Assembly: GCA_037349315.1 (NCBI GenBank)
Contig: JBAIAC010000033.1
Location: 10,992,001 to 11,056,000, forward strand
Direction of reading: 5' to 3'
Length of the DNA: 64,000 nucleotides
From: Chelydra serpentina
Lineage: Eukaryota; Chordata; Testudines; Chelydridae
Shown: positions 1 to 11,603 of the stretch, in pieces
Position numbering within the stretch: the stretch's first letter is position 1
Layout: each line of letters opens with the position of its first letter
Position numbers and translations under genes: made by a program
Notes under the pieces: model-generated
Told to the model about the DNA's origin: nothing
Seen by the model: only the letters and a program-made list of their open reading frames with translations
Databases searched by the model: none

Positions 1-350
1 TCTAAATCAGAAGGAGTAAAGTGGTAAACTGTTGGTGCATTTGGAGAGCAATTTTATAGTCAATAAGCTAGCTAACAGGAAGCCAGTGAAGCAAGTGCGG
101 AGTGGGAATGATTTGCTGAGATAGATTAGTGGGAATAAGTACCCTAACAGCGGCTCTCTGAACCATCTGCAGATGCTATTACATCCTACAAAGAAGTTAA
201 GTGAGCAATAGATTACTAATGTTAACATGCTGAGGTATAAAAATAAAACAGTGAGTTGGGGCTTTGCTGAAATTTGAAGTTGACGCCAGTATCCCAGGGA
301 TATTAATATGTTGTGACAATTTAAACAAAAAGAACTAGCAGAACTATATT
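1..350. other. Unrecognised sequence at left edge
   Basis: AT-rich sequence without a convincing exon. The stretch around 80-170 (agccagtgaag and following) faintly resembles old amniote LINE remnants, but too weakly to name. Confidence 0.4.
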
Positions 351-352
351 AC

Positions 353-415
<63 letters not shown>

Positions 416-420
416 TGTGT
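351..420. repeat. (AC)n microsatellite ending in GTGTGTGT
   Basis: About 26 uninterrupted AC units run to 412 after a short ACAT-interrupted lead-in. They are followed at once by GTGTGTGT, so the right end is self-complementary with the AC tract and could form a hairpin or cruciform. It lies about 20 bp upstream of the target duplication of the neighbouring PLE. Confidence 0.97.
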
Positions 421-474
421 ATCAGTAATTGTTTCTAACAACTGATTCTCTATCAAGCATTCTTAAAACTACAA

Positions 475-1184
475 TACCCACCTGCTGAAGTGAAAAAACA
501 GATTGACAGAGCCAGAAGAGTATCCAGAAGTCACCTACTACAGGACAGGCCCAACAAAGAAAGTAACAGAAAGCCACTAGCCGTCACCTTCAGCCCCCAA
601 TTAAAACTTCTCCAGCACATCATCAAAGATCTACGGCCTATCCTGAAAGACTATCCCTTATTCTCACAGATCTTGGGAGACAGACCAGTCCTCGCTTACA
701 GACAGCCTCCCAACCTGAAGCAAATACTGAAGCAAATACTCACCAGCAACCACACAACAAAAACACTAACCCAGGAACCTATCCTTGCAACAAAGCCCGA
801 TGCCCACTCTGTCCACATATCAATTCAAGTGATACCATCATAGGACCTAATCACATCAGCCACACCATAAGGGATTCATTCACCTGCACATCTACCAATG
901 TGATATATGCCATCATGTGCCAGCAATGCCCCTCTGCCATGTACATTGGCCAAACCAGACAATCTCTATGCAAAAGAATAAATGGACACAAATCTGACAT
1001 CAGGAATCATAACATTCAAAAACCAGTAGGTGAACACTTCAACCTCTCTGGTCACTCAGTAACAGATTTAAAGGTGGCAATTTTGCAACAAAAAAGCTTC
1101 AAAAACAGACTCCAACGAGAAATTGCCGAATTGGAATTAATTTGCAAACTAGATACCATTAATTTAGGTTTAAATAGAGACTAG
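475..1184 (+). pseudogene. PLE polyprotein remnant: RT C-terminus plus GIY-YIG endonuclease
   Basis: An open segment from about 490 to 843 encodes a basic, Pro-rich stretch matching the end of a Penelope RT and its linker. In another frame a Cys-rich linker (CNKARCPLCPHI) is followed by the endonuclease, open from 900 to a stop at 1184. In the endonuclease the GIY box appears as IYAIM, the YIG box is YIGQT, and a conserved Arg/His region reads RINGH. The two halves are in different frames, so a frameshift separates them near 780-800. A 12-bp direct duplication (aagcaaatactg) near 719-742 adds residues to the first half. In the family, RT copies RNA at a nicked target and the nuclease makes the nick. 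The RT palm (YxDD) is absent because the copy is 5'-truncated. Confidence 0.85.
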
Positions 1185-1420
1185 GAATGGCTGGGTCATT
1201 ACACAAATTGAATTTATTTCCCCCTTCTTAAGTATCCTCACACCTTCTTGTCAACTGTCTATCTGAAATGGGCCATCTTGATTATCACTACAAAAGTTTA
1301 TTTCTCCTACTGATAATAGCTCTCCTTAATTAATTAGCCTCTTAGAGTTGGTATGGCAAATTCCACCTTTTCATGATTCCCTGTATGTATATATATCTTC
1401 TTACTATATATTCCATTCTA

Positions 1421-1470
1421 TGCATCAGATGAAGTGGATTGTAGCCCACGAAAGCTTATGCTCAAATAAA
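1421..1470 (+). ncRNA. Hammerhead-ribozyme-like core in PLE 3' UTR (candidate, mutated)
   Basis: CAGATGA (1426-1432; consensus CUGANGA) is followed by a GTGG/CCAC stem (1434-1437 with 1446-1449), then GAAA (1450-1453), then a mini-stem GC-TTAT-GC and TC. This order matches a hammerhead core with a minimal helix III, which is known in PLEs. The U-to-A change in the first box would disable it, and I cannot find a convincing helix I. Confidence 0.35.
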
Positions 1471-1524
1471 TTTGTTAGTCTCTAAGGTGCCACAAGTACT
1501 CCACCTTCTTTTAACTGATTCTCT

Positions 1525-2229
1525 GTGTTCTAGCTATTAGTCTTAAATATCTTATCTAGCTACCTGTCTTTCTACACTGTGCTCCTCACCACAGAGTCCA
1601 TCACGGTAGAATCTGTCACTAATTGTGTCAGAACAACTTTAGCCCTAGTACAGCAGTAGAAAGAATGACCCGCTTCTCAGAGTTAATTCCAATACTGTAC
1701 CTTAACTTGTGACCTGTGTGCCTGTATCTGCAGCATCCCAGACACAGTGTGTACTATAATAACATCTATGGATATGTGACTTCAGAAATGCCTAAGCACT
1801 TGAAATGTGTTTATGAACATGTGTTGGCCTGATTGGATTTTGATGTTTTAGTTTTTTCCTATACTAGCCTGCTGAATCTCAACTATGTCCTGGTGTTTCA
1901 GTCACATGAGCAGAATTCCTAGTGAACCTATACCTGTTTTGTGAGCAGTAGCTGGTATTGGTAGGTGTCAGTCACGTGCTGTAGTCCCTGCTCTGAAGAG
2001 ATGACAGCCTACAAGACATACAAGAAGTGCACTGGGAAAGCCAGAGGAGGGAGTAACTTGGCTGTTGTTGTTACTCACTTCTTATGGGCATTGTGAATAA
2101 AACTTTAGGAGAGATTGAATGAGGAAAGAATTTGGCAAACTGGGAATGGGTAATTTTTAATTTGTATCTTTGCAATAATATTTAGGATGGGCAACCCTAA
2201 AGAAGAGTGTAAAAAACTTTTGGGGGGGA
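1525..2229. other. Unannotated spacer
   Basis: Mixed-composition sequence with stops in all frames and no recognised repeat. CR1-like sequence begins near its right end. Confidence 0.4.
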
Positions 2230-2273
2230 GGACATAACACAGCCACATGATTGGGCAGCATGATGTGCATGAT

Positions 2274-2846
2274 CAGGGGTGGGTAAACTACGGCCCGCAT
2301 CCAGACATTTTAATTTGGCTCTCGAACTTCCGCCGGGGCGTGGGGTCCGGGGCTTGCCCCACTCCAGCTCCCAGAAGCAGTGGCATGTCCCCCCCTCCGG
2401 TTCCTACATGTAGGGGCATCCAAGGGGCTCTGCACGCTGTCCCCGCAGCTCCCATTGACCAGGAACTGTGGCCCATGGGAGCTGCAGGGGTGGCACCTGC
2501 AGACAGGGTGGAGCGCAGAGCCGCCTGGCCGCGCCTCCATGTAGAAGCCGGAGGAGGGACATGTCGCTGCTTCTGGGAGCTGCTTGAGGTAAGTGCCGCC
2601 CAGAGCCTGCACACCTGACCCCCTCTTGCACCCCAACCTGCTGCCCCAGCCCTGATCCCCCTCCCTCCCTCTGAACCCTTCGGTCCCAGCCCAGAGCACC
2701 CTCCTGTACCCCAACCCTTCATCCCCAGCCATAGCCCTCACCCTCCCCTCCACCCCCCAACCTGTAATTTTGTGAGCATTCATGGCCCGCCATACAATTT
2801 CCATACCCAGATGTGGCCCTCGGGCCAAAACGTTTGCCCACCACTG
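2274..2846. mobile_element. Non-autonomous hAT element inserted in CR1
   Basis: The left end CAGGGGTGGGTAAACTACGG and the inverted right end (CAGTGGTGGGCAAACGTTTT read from the other strand) form imperfect hAT-type terminal inverted repeats. The interior is GC-rich with a C-rich minisatellite-like stretch near 2610-2760 and no transposase. The flanks share TGAT (2270-2273 and 2847-2850) rather than a clean 8-bp duplication, so the target duplication is decayed. The overlapping long open frames on both strands are by-products of GC content. Confidence 0.8.
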
Positions 2847-2966
2847 TGATAGGTGAACTTCTGTGTTGAGAAATGCAGAGTAATATACATTGGACCAAAT
2901 AATTTGAGCTAGTCATATCCACTCCTGGGTTCTAAATCGACTGTAAGCTCTCAGGAGAAAGACTTG

Positions 2967-3238
2967 GGGTATGTCTACACAGCCTGCAGAAGCAAGCCTC
3001 CTAACCTGGATTGACAGGCTTGGGTTTGTAGGGCTTGCATTAGCACTCTAACAATAACTGAGTAGACAGAGCTTTAAACTTGTCTCAGGCTACAGCTCAG
3101 GCTCTGAAGCCTAGGGAAGGGGCTCTAACCTGAGTTGCAACTTCAAAACACTGTCTACACAGCTATTTTTGGAGTGCTAATGCTAGTCTGTTGACCCAGG
3201 TTGGGGGGCTTGCTGCCACAGGCTGTGTAGATGTAACC
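2967..3238. mobile_element. Fold-back MITE with ~95-bp imperfect inverted repeats inserted in CR1
   Basis: The left arm begins GGGTATGTCTACACAGCCTG. The right arm, read from the other strand, begins GGTTACATCTACACAGCCTG. Similarity continues inward through aagcaagcc, aacctggattgacag and gcattagcactc for about 95 bp. The flanks TTG (2964-2966) and TTA (3239-3241) suggest a 3-bp TWA-type target as in PIF/Harbinger MITEs, though a TA target cannot be excluded. It splits the CR1 DLGV motif. Confidence 0.8.
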
Positions 3239-3559
3239 TTAGTGTAACTGTGAATAACTCCAAGAAAGACTCTGCTCAGCCCACAATAGTGGTTAAAAAA
3301 GGCAAAAAGCTGTTAGGATGTGTAAAGAATGAATAGAAAACAGTACGGAGACTATTAGATGCTGTTATCAACCTCCCCCACCCATTCCAACAAACAGAAC
3401 AGAAATAGAAGGGGTTCAGAAATGGGCAACAAAAGTGATGAAAGTCCTTGGGAGACTTCCATATGAGGAGAGATTAGGACTGCTAAATTTAGGGAGGACA
3501 CAAATAAGAAAAGACGTTATATATATGAATGCTCTGAGAAAACCCATCTGTTTTTCTTA

Positions 3560-3605
3560 GCGACCCTTTTTCATAACACAAGAACAGGGGACTGGACTAG
3601 ATGAC
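3560..3605 (+). mobile_element. CR1 3'-tail scrap inside older CR1
   Basis: The segment ggactggactagatgacct...ttctatgaa is the extreme CR1 3' end. It sits between ataacacaagaacagg and agaccatccgatgaaact, which are adjacent in CR1 ORF2. This is therefore a severely 5'-truncated secondary insertion. Confidence 0.55.
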
Positions 3606-3775
3606 CTCTCCAGTTCTATGAACTAAACTAACAAGAGACCATCCGATGAAACTGGAAGGCAATATATTTAAAATTATGACAAGAAAATACCCTTTTTGCA
3701 CAACACATCATCACCCAGCGCAACCCATTGTCGTATGGTGCCACTGAAGCCAAGAGCTAAGCACCTTCCTCTGAA

Positions 3776-6599
3776 GCATTGGTTCTAATAAGTGTAGCAG
3801 AGAAGATACCAGCTTTGAATGAGCCATCAAACTGATTCAATGTGGCAAGTCCTATGTTCCTAGTGCCACCAAAATCACTTGTGTTAGCACAAATGTCTCA
3901 AAATGGTAAACTGACGACTTCGAGTATATACTATAACGCACTCAACCAGAATTCATCCCTATTGTCACACCACTAGTTTCAATGGAGTTATAGGATGGCT
4001 GAATTTGGCTTCATGTGCATTTAAAAATGGATAAATCTATATTCAGGGACATTTGATAACCTCATTACATTCTACCAACTCTTACTGAACAAACTGTAAG
4101 GTTCTACAATCGAAGTATAATCGGGTTTTATACAATTAATAACTAAGCATACCTTTGAAATGCATACCACAATATTCACTCAATTACTCTCTAGTTTTCC
4201 GGCCAGTTCTTGTTCGACTAACTTTAAATAGACTTCCACAATACATCCGAGTGGGCAGCAAGCAACAATCCTGCAGTTTCTAAAATAATGTGAATATGGG
4301 TTGTGGTTTCTGCTATCTCTGATTGGTGACAGTCTCTGAGGGTGCGGTCCTGCTCATACTGAAGTCAGTGACGATATTCAGTAGGAACTGAAATGGATTT
4401 ATTATCATACAGCTTGGTGATTTGAGTGCAAATCACGTTTACTCATATGGACCTTTTACTATAATTTGTGTGTGTGTGTGTGTTTGTTTGTTTTAAAAGA
4501 GTTATATGAGCACATTGATACATGCTCAGTCTTGCTGACATGTAACAGAAGCCAAGGGATTTATATTAGTAAGCGGCTTAAAGAATACAGTATCTGACTT
4601 GGGCATGTCTTGACAGTGGGAGGTGGCTGGACTGATTATATAAGTTACCCTTTTCATGCTTGCTCGCTGCACATGTACACAGGTACAATAAGACTTAAGC
4701 ATTTTCAGAAAGCTGTCATATGATACATTGGATTACAGACAAACAAGATGAAATTTCCTTGCTATTTAGGAGCTTGACGGCCTTGACTCCCACTTACATT
4801 CCTATTCTGTGCATTCCTAGTTCCCAGAAAAACAAGGTGAAAGAGAAGAATTAAAACAGAGATGTAAATTCTCCTCCTCAGTTTACAAAAATATCTTCCT
4901 TTCAATCTGCAAACCCACACAGTAGAGTTATCCTCCTAGATTCTCCCTTACATTAAAGATGATTTGCACCATCCCACTGGATTAAAGTTGTCCTGAAGCC
5001 AGTGTAGCCAGGCATGGGAGGAATCACCCCAGCAAAGGAGAATCATCTAGTGGTTGAGAGTTCCTTGTCACCCCACCTTCCTGTGGCTAGCATATAAAGG
5101 AAAAGGAGGGTCTGGCCAGGGGAAAGGGATCTCAGCTGGGACTTCTCTGTGCTTTGGTGATCTCCAGCCATCCCTTGGAGCTGTTGACAGCTGGTGTAAC
5201 TTAGTGCATTCAATAGGCTACTCTAAGTTATGCCAGCAGACCAACACAGAGGCAGCCCAGGATAGGAGATGCACAAAGCGCCTTGCTGTCACTATGCACT
5301 CCTCAGCTGCAACCAAGAATCAGGGCCAACAAGTCTGTTCTTAATCCTGTGCCTTGCATTGAATGCTGGCACGCAATAAAACAGTCAAGTCAAGTCATGC
5401 CTGTTCTTTCCCCTCATCAAACCTACAGCAGACAGACCTGTGTTCAAAATATTATGAGTGATAACAATGTTTTTAGTCCCTAAATAGGTTTAATTCCATG
5501 GCTCCCATCTCCTGCTTAGAGGCACAGATCTTTCTGATGCACTTAAACTCCCTGGCTTGTTTGAAGAGAGAAAACACCCTTCTCTGAAGTCAAACATCTT
5601 TTGTGCAAACATGCTCTGTAACCTACTTAATGTCTGTCTCCTCCTCAGAAACCCGAGACACATTTGGAGACTGAAAAAGGATTTCTCAAGTGTGTATGTG
5701 ATTTCTAAGATTAACACTAAGGCTGCCTATTAGCTCTGGTTGCATTTGATGTGGATTCTGAGGTAACTGAGGGCCCTGGGGCTACTTATTTCTGTGAATG
5801 GGCAGGTAAGCACAATAAGATTAATGTCAGGTAGGATTAAAACCTTTGTACCTACTGCCTCACAGGAAAGCCTTTGCCCACAAAGCAACAGTGTTCCTGG
5901 CAGACTTGAACGTAGGCTTTGGTGCAGAAAGAACCCTCCAAAACAGCATTAAAATTAGTTTATTTCCCCAATATCTATACAATGTGCCAATCACAATCTC
6001 TCCAGGCAAACTGAAAAAAGAAAATTTAAACACCCAAAATAATATTCCCAATAATTACTCCCATTAAATGGGCAGTGTAGAGGCAGAAGCAAATATTGGT
6101 AATAAGGAGGAGCTTTACATTTTCATAACAAGATACATACGTGGTCTCCTGTTTATAGAGTTGCTTACACAGCCTGCATTTGAAATAGAATAATTGCATA
6201 ATTGACTGTGTCTCCCATGTAATTTAAACAAACAAAAAACCAATCCAACCCACCAGAATGACCAACAGCATCTAGGAATAATGGGTTGATAAGGAGAAAT
6301 GGAAATTTTGATTAAATATCAGGAATAGAGATGGTGCAAGGCTGGCAGACTGTCTATGGGAATGTGGGCTTTTCTGTTGTTAGTCTAGATTCTGTTGCCA
6401 AAACCAGGCATAAAATTCAGGATAAATACTTCTTGCTGACAGTTGGATCCTATTATTATTATGTAACCAGGGTATAAAGCAGATGGGGGTTATCATTTGA
6501 GCTAATGGCACCTAGCCAAACACCAGGAGAGGGTTAGCTTGGACTTGACCTCAGGGTATATGATCTGCTGAGGAGAGGGTAAGGTTTTTGGCCTGTACA
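3776..6599. other. Unannotated AT-rich stretch
   Basis: A short (GT)n/(GTTT)n tract lies at 4467-4500. Weak copies of palindromic 'gaagtcaatgg'-type repeats occur near 4340-4400 and 5190-5340. The motif catataaagg near 5090 is TATA-like, but no CpG enrichment or coding exon follows. Nothing else is recognised. Confidence 0.4.
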
Positions 6600-6767
6600 G
6601 AGACCTATTAGGCTGCAGAATAGTTTTCCAGGAAGAAGTGAAGTGGTGGAATCAGCACTTGAGGCATTAAAAACTAGGCTGGATTAAACATGTACAGCAT
6701 GGGAACAATTTTGAGTTAGCAGACCAGTAGGTCTTTGCCTTCTCCAGTTGCTCTGATTCTGTGACCT
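6600..6767 (+). mobile_element. CR1 3'-end remnant
   Basis: A degraded CR1 C-terminus (RLQNSFPGRSEVVE, then ALKTRLD) leads into the CR1 terminal sequence accagtaggtct...ctctgattctgtgac. It is strongly diverged, so old. Confidence 0.6.
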
Positions 6768-8769
6768 AACTCTAGCATAACACTGAAATGGTTAATGTGA
6801 CAAGAGAGCACTCAATATCCTATAACAGAACATGTATAGTATGTTGCAATTTAGGGATATTGCAAAGTGTAATTTACACAGATCAAATTTCAGCATTTTT
6901 CATCCAGACCTACATGTTTTCAGTTGGTTTGTAAGGTTGTTTCTACACTAGGGTGCTCGAGAAAGAACTGCTGGCTTGAATGTGAGCTGTATGCTGACAT
7001 TGATCAGATACCTTTCCGCCTCATATCTAACTCTCACAAGTCAGAGAACATGAATAACTGATAATATGCATATCCAGCCAGCTTCAGTCAAGCTTTGACT
7101 AATGAATGTATCATTAGACCTGCTCAGGATGAGGTTTGCAAAGACCCTTACAGAAACATAAGAGCAAGTGATGGGAGAGAGTGAGTGAGCTGGAGTTGGC
7201 ACTCATCCTTGCTATGTGGGCCAGCGCCGGTAAATTGCCACAGTAGGTGAAACTATTGCAGTAATTTATCATGCACATGACAAAACAGATGAAATTTATT
7301 GCATTTCACAGCTCTAATCAACTTTTATGTAATTAATATATTTTCAGAAAATCTTTTTTCAAAGCCAAAAGGCTGCAGCCACAGCAGCATGAGGCATATA
7401 TAGGTTTATCTGTGGAAATTCTTCAACCCACAAGAAATATTTTTTGTTTTTTTTTCCATTTCAAACTGGATCTTGTTGCTCAGGATGGGATGGCAGAGGT
7501 TGCTTAGCAGGATCGTCAGTCCCTGGATGACAATCAGCCCATGAAGGATGTGGTGGGGAAGGAGGCTGACAGGAGACTGTCAGACAGTTTTTCTTGACTC
7601 ATTGTTTTTAATTTATACTTCAGCAGCTGAGGGACTGAAGCGCTTTTTGTCTATTTTTCAAGGTCTTGGCTGCTCCTGCGCAAAGGAGTTTTGACAGGTT
7701 CTTGTCAAGCAGTGATATTTCTGGATAATGCCTCAGTTTGTTATACCATAGTGCTCCCCTTTCACATGGCTTAGTGCTTTATGGCATGAGCCATGGTGCA
7801 TAGCTTGGATAAGTGAGTGTGTATGTGGTGGAGCAGATGTACTACACTTGCCATGAGAAGACATCACAGACAACAAGAGATGTTGTTAATATGTGGTGCC
7901 CCCCTGCCTCTCTTCACTGTGGATGTTCTGTGGCGGTGCAATAGGTGAAGTCTGATAGGAGGTTTGGAAGGGCACAGGTATGAAAGTCTGGAGGTGGTGT
8001 CTGCCTCTCCTTTTCCCCAGAGCCATCATCAGGAAGTTGGCCTAAGTGAGATTTAGGTTCAAAGTAAGATAAGTCCCCCAAAACAGGCACTTCTTCCACC
8101 ATGGCTAAGAGTCCCTTGATGTAGGCAGAGTTGATGTGAAGGGCTGGAGAGGGGTATAGCATTAAGTTGGCTATAAAGAAATTCAGATGTATGCCACAAG
8201 ATATCCTCTGCCTTTGTGTGACATCTTCTTAAAAGTGCAAGTGGATGTCCATGTGTAGAAAAATAATGGGGCAACATTCTCAATGTATACATGGTTTTTA
8301 CTTTGCAGGTTTGATTCTGCCATCAGTGTTCTTTTTACTAATTCTTTACCTCCAAAATTATTTCTAACTTTCCAAGTCTCTGAGCAGCTTCAGACAAGAA
8401 TAGTTATTTTTGTAAAAAGAAACTGTCACAGAAATATTTCCTCCTTTCCATTTTAAAGGTGTATCCTCCTCAAATTAACAACATCCAAGGCTCAGGACTG
8501 ATAAATAACAGACCTGGGCTAGTGACAGGTTCAGGGTCTGAAATCTCATGAACCTGTCCAGGTTACAAACAGATGCTTTATGCCACTACTAGTTTCAATA
8601 GATTGAATTTCTCCATCTGCATCTAATCAGAAGGTTGCACCTTTTTTTCTTGGATGTGCACTTTGCCACGGTAATCCATGCCAATGTCACTCTATGCTGG
8701 ACAGTTGCAAGGAGGGCTACCTCTTAAATTTATTCAGTAGCTACTGAGGAATGCACTGGATGGGTTGGT
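6768..8769. other. Unannotated stretch
   Basis: No recognised repeat or exon. T-rich near 7440-7460. The open frames at 7914-8292 on the minus strand show no domain or splice structure. Confidence 0.35.
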
Positions 8770-9250
8770 AAGTGGAGTATCCTGTCATGAACATTACACC
8801 ACTACTTTATGATCTGCCTTGGCTGTTGTCTTCCTTTTACATGGAGTATAAACTATTAGTTTTGACATATGAAGGCTTAAATGACTTGGGATCTGCCTGC
8901 CTGAGAAATGACCTCTCTCCCCATCTGATACTTCCTCAGTTACAATCAGTGAGGTGCTTTGGCTGGCTGCTGGTAGGATCCCTCATTTTTAGCTTTAGTT
9001 CCCCTTCATTGGTGTGAGATAACCCAATGCTACATGCTCCCAAGCCCATCTTTTTGGAAAGGCATTTGAGGATAGCTCAAGTGTGTAGGATGGAGATAGG
9101 TTTTTTGGAAACCTGAAGGATGGCCTCTATGTTTTTTGTGGAATGGCTGTGTGTTCTGTAATACCTGCTACGGAATTCTCTAATGTGTATTTTAATGGTT
9201 GTCCTGGGTTGTATTTTATTGTTTTGCCTAGATCCTGCATTAAGATTTAT
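8770..9250 (+). mobile_element. Possible ancient LINE remnant
   Basis: The order gaaggcttaaatgacttggga, ctgcctgcctgagaaatgacc and a T-rich tail with tattttattgttttgcctag recalls the 3' end of an old L2/L3-like LINE. Similarity is by eye only, and a diverged unique sequence cannot be excluded. Confidence 0.3.
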
Positions 9251-9924
9251 CTTAAATAAAATATTAATTTGGGTTCATGTGAATAGCTCACACTGGGTCA
9301 AGCCATGAATGAGTTACTCAGGTCGGCTTCAACAAGTGATGATAAAACCTTTGTGGCGCATGATTATTTATGCACACTCATCTCCTGCATAGAATATATA
9401 CACACAATACCCAAGATAAATGTAACACTTTTGAAATGATCAGGATGTTCCCGGTAAGACAACCATTGCTAAGAGAGGGGATATGATTTAACTGGAACCT
9501 ATTTTGCACAATGCAAAGGGTAATTAATGTTAGAAATGTAGGAAAGTTGAGAGGCATTGGTAAAACAAGGAAGAAGGAGGGAGAGGAAATCTTTACTTGT
9601 ACAATGTAAATCACACTCGCAAGTAATTTCCTTGTTACCATGAGACTCCACTTACTCAGAAACAAAGCAGCTTGTGCAGACAGGTTCCAGTTTTATTAAA
9701 GAAGAACATTTTCATTGCATGCCTCATAGAGTACATGTAAAAAGCCCTCTTGCAACAGGACACCATTTGTTGCCAAGATCTATCTAATCATAGCAATGTT
9801 TTGCCTTCTGACCCCTTTTGTAAGGTAAGGAAGAATGATTCTCCCAAGAAACCTTATTTGCTACCAGATAAAAATGAGCTGGGCTCAACACATTAGGAAA
9901 ATGCTTATATGCCTACCTATTGCC
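9251..9924. other. Unannotated stretch
   Basis: AT-rich. The minus-strand open frame at 9378-9665 is hydrophobic by composition but has no recognisable domain. Confidence 0.35.
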
Positions 9925-10023
9925 TAACCCTGCAAGGTACTGGATGTTTGTTGTGAGGTGCTGAACTCCCTCAGAAACTGAAGTGAGGGGTTAGCGGCAA
10001 TGCTCAGCACCTTTCAGGGTTAG
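9925..10023. repeat. Palindromic repeat, 'ctgagcacc' family
   Basis: taaccctgcaaggta...gaggtgctgaa is mirrored by tgctcagcacctttcagggtta, giving imperfect inverted arms of about 40 bp. A second member lies at 38.18-38.25 kb. Confidence 0.6.
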
Positions 10024-11603
10024 GCTCCTATAGAGTAACTGCGATGTTCTATGTACTTCCCACTCCACAAAAGAATATGTTAATCTGAACTTATTTAATA
10101 AAAAGAACTATAAAGCAATCTCCTCTTGTATTCCTCTGCATCTGATTTCCCTTAGCTGCTCAGCTTCTGTCTCTTCTTCAATGTACAGTGGTGCCTGCCT
10201 AGGGTCTGAGCTGGAGTTATTTTTCAGGTTCTCATGAGGCAGACTGACGTTAGTGTGTTACTTTCTCTGATGTGGGTGTTAAAGAGCAATTGACGTCTTC
10301 TGGAAAACTATTCTGCCCTGTCATGTATTCTGGTGGTTTTTCCTGCTTCATATTTTACTGTTTGGGACACCAGCATAAAAAAAAAAGATATTTTCTAGCC
10401 TAAGAAATCATGTGCTCTTGCTGTATATTCCTTTCTTGAAATCATAATCCTCTGTAACACTGTAATAATTTCTGCAGCAATTAGTTGTGATTATATATAC
10501 AAAACTGTTTCAAAATCAACTTTTTTCCAAAAAATTCTATCTGGTGTCAGCAGGTCTTTAAAGGCCTCATTACTCTTAAGGTTATCAAAAGTTTTATGAT
10601 TGCTTTTCCCTTCCTGTTGCTTAATAAGTGCTTTGGAGCTTAGCTTTACCTTGTACTGACAGTAATCCTGGAATTCCAAATGCTGTAATTATTTGCATTT
10701 CACAACTTTCACTGATAATACTTTAAATTTAGAATCTTGATACTCTCCTGGATTACTTCAGCCATAGGCATATTTTACAAATTAGAGTAAGGGAAGCTGG
10801 ATATATTTTAATTACCACAAATTAATTTATGAAGAGACAGTGGCCTAGCACATTACTACAGATAGGGAGTCTGGTCCCACCATCCCTTGGGAAAATTTCC
10901 ACAGATTGAAGATACTCAACAAAACTCATAGGCCAAATTCTGTACTCAGAATGTAAGCATTCTAGTGTAAACCAGGAGTAATGTCTCTGAAACAGAAAAA
11001 ATTGCACTGTAATGTGGATTTGACTAAATCATATCTTTTTGTCCACAAGGAAATTCCCTACTTTTATGCACTTTCCAACTGTTTTCCTATTTTTTCCTAG
11101 TGTGAGAAGTGGGTTCCCCCTACTTTTTTCAAAGGTGAAAATAGAGAGGAAAAGAATAGAAATGGGAGAGAAATCTTGAAGACCAAAAGATGAAAAACGG
11201 AAACTTTTTAATTTCCAAATGTTTTATAAGTGAAAACTTAGTGTTATTTGGAAACTAAATAAAATAAAAATTGTCATGGAAAACCCCAAATATTTTGGCT
11301 GAAAAGTTATAAAAAAGGATTTTTTTCCCCCCTGTGAAATTTCCTGCGGGAAATCTGTTTGGATTTTCAGACCACCTCTAGTCAGAGATTGTGATGGAGT
11401 GGGGTTTGCCTCCTTACAGAATGGGCACAGGTCTTGACCCCCGTATGCACATGACTGTCAGTGTCCCATAACACATCAGGAAATTCCCTGGATCCCTGCC
11501 CCATGTGAACAGCTCTATATTCCTGCCTGCACAAACATGACACCTGCTCCCTGCCTCCGTCTGTGGGCTTGTGCAGGTATAGACAGACACCCCTGGAATT
11601 AAC
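10024..11603. other. Unannotated AT-rich stretch
   Basis: A-run at 10377-10387. A faint palindromic 'ggccaaattctg...gtgtaaaccaggagtaatg' remnant lies near 10930-10985. No exon is seen. Confidence 0.35.

Larger units (their letters stand above)
452..1512 (+). mobile_element. 5'-truncated Penelope-like retroelement with 12-bp target duplication
   Basis: The body carries the C-terminal end of a Penelope-type reverse transcriptase, then a GIY-YIG endonuclease, then a roughly 320-bp 3' UTR ending in the motif taaggtgccacaagtact. It is flanked by an exact direct repeat AACTGATTCTCT at 440-451 and 1513-1524, which fixes the insertion boundaries and shows 5' truncation on arrival. The 3' UTR recurs at 16.8-17.25 kb, 12.28-12.71 kb (reverse) and 56.1-56.34 kb. 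The coding part is frameshifted, so this copy is dead. Family assignment rests on the RT plus GIY-YIG arrangement typical of PLEs. Confidence 0.9.
2230..3775 (+). mobile_element. CR1 LINE ORF2 remnant carrying three internal insertions
   Basis: Segments at 2230-2273, 2847-2966, 3239-3559 and 3605-3775 read, with frameshifts, as the post-palm part of CR1 ORF2. Recognisable pieces are EKCRVIYIG, EKDLGV across the MITE junction, LLGCV, and LPYEERLGLLNL. The order of CR1 motifs is kept across the gaps, so the interruptions are later insertions: a hAT element, a fold-back MITE and a 45-bp CR1-tail scrap. Many stops show it is an old dead copy. Confidence 0.75.

Noticed and set aside
361..412. CRISPR array
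   Set aside because: It is a dinucleotide microsatellite in vertebrate-type DNA. There are no spacer-repeat units here or elsewhere in the window.
2592..2605. Splice donor (gaggtaagtg) near 2586
   Set aside because: It is inside the hAT element and not associated with any exon, so a chance match.
2247..2922. Open frames in the first hAT as a coding exon
   Set aside because: The hAT termini bracket them, and frames on opposite strands overlap.
5080..5110. TATA-box promoter (catataaagg)
   Set aside because: Isolated AT-rich match without CpG enrichment, initiator or downstream coding sequence.
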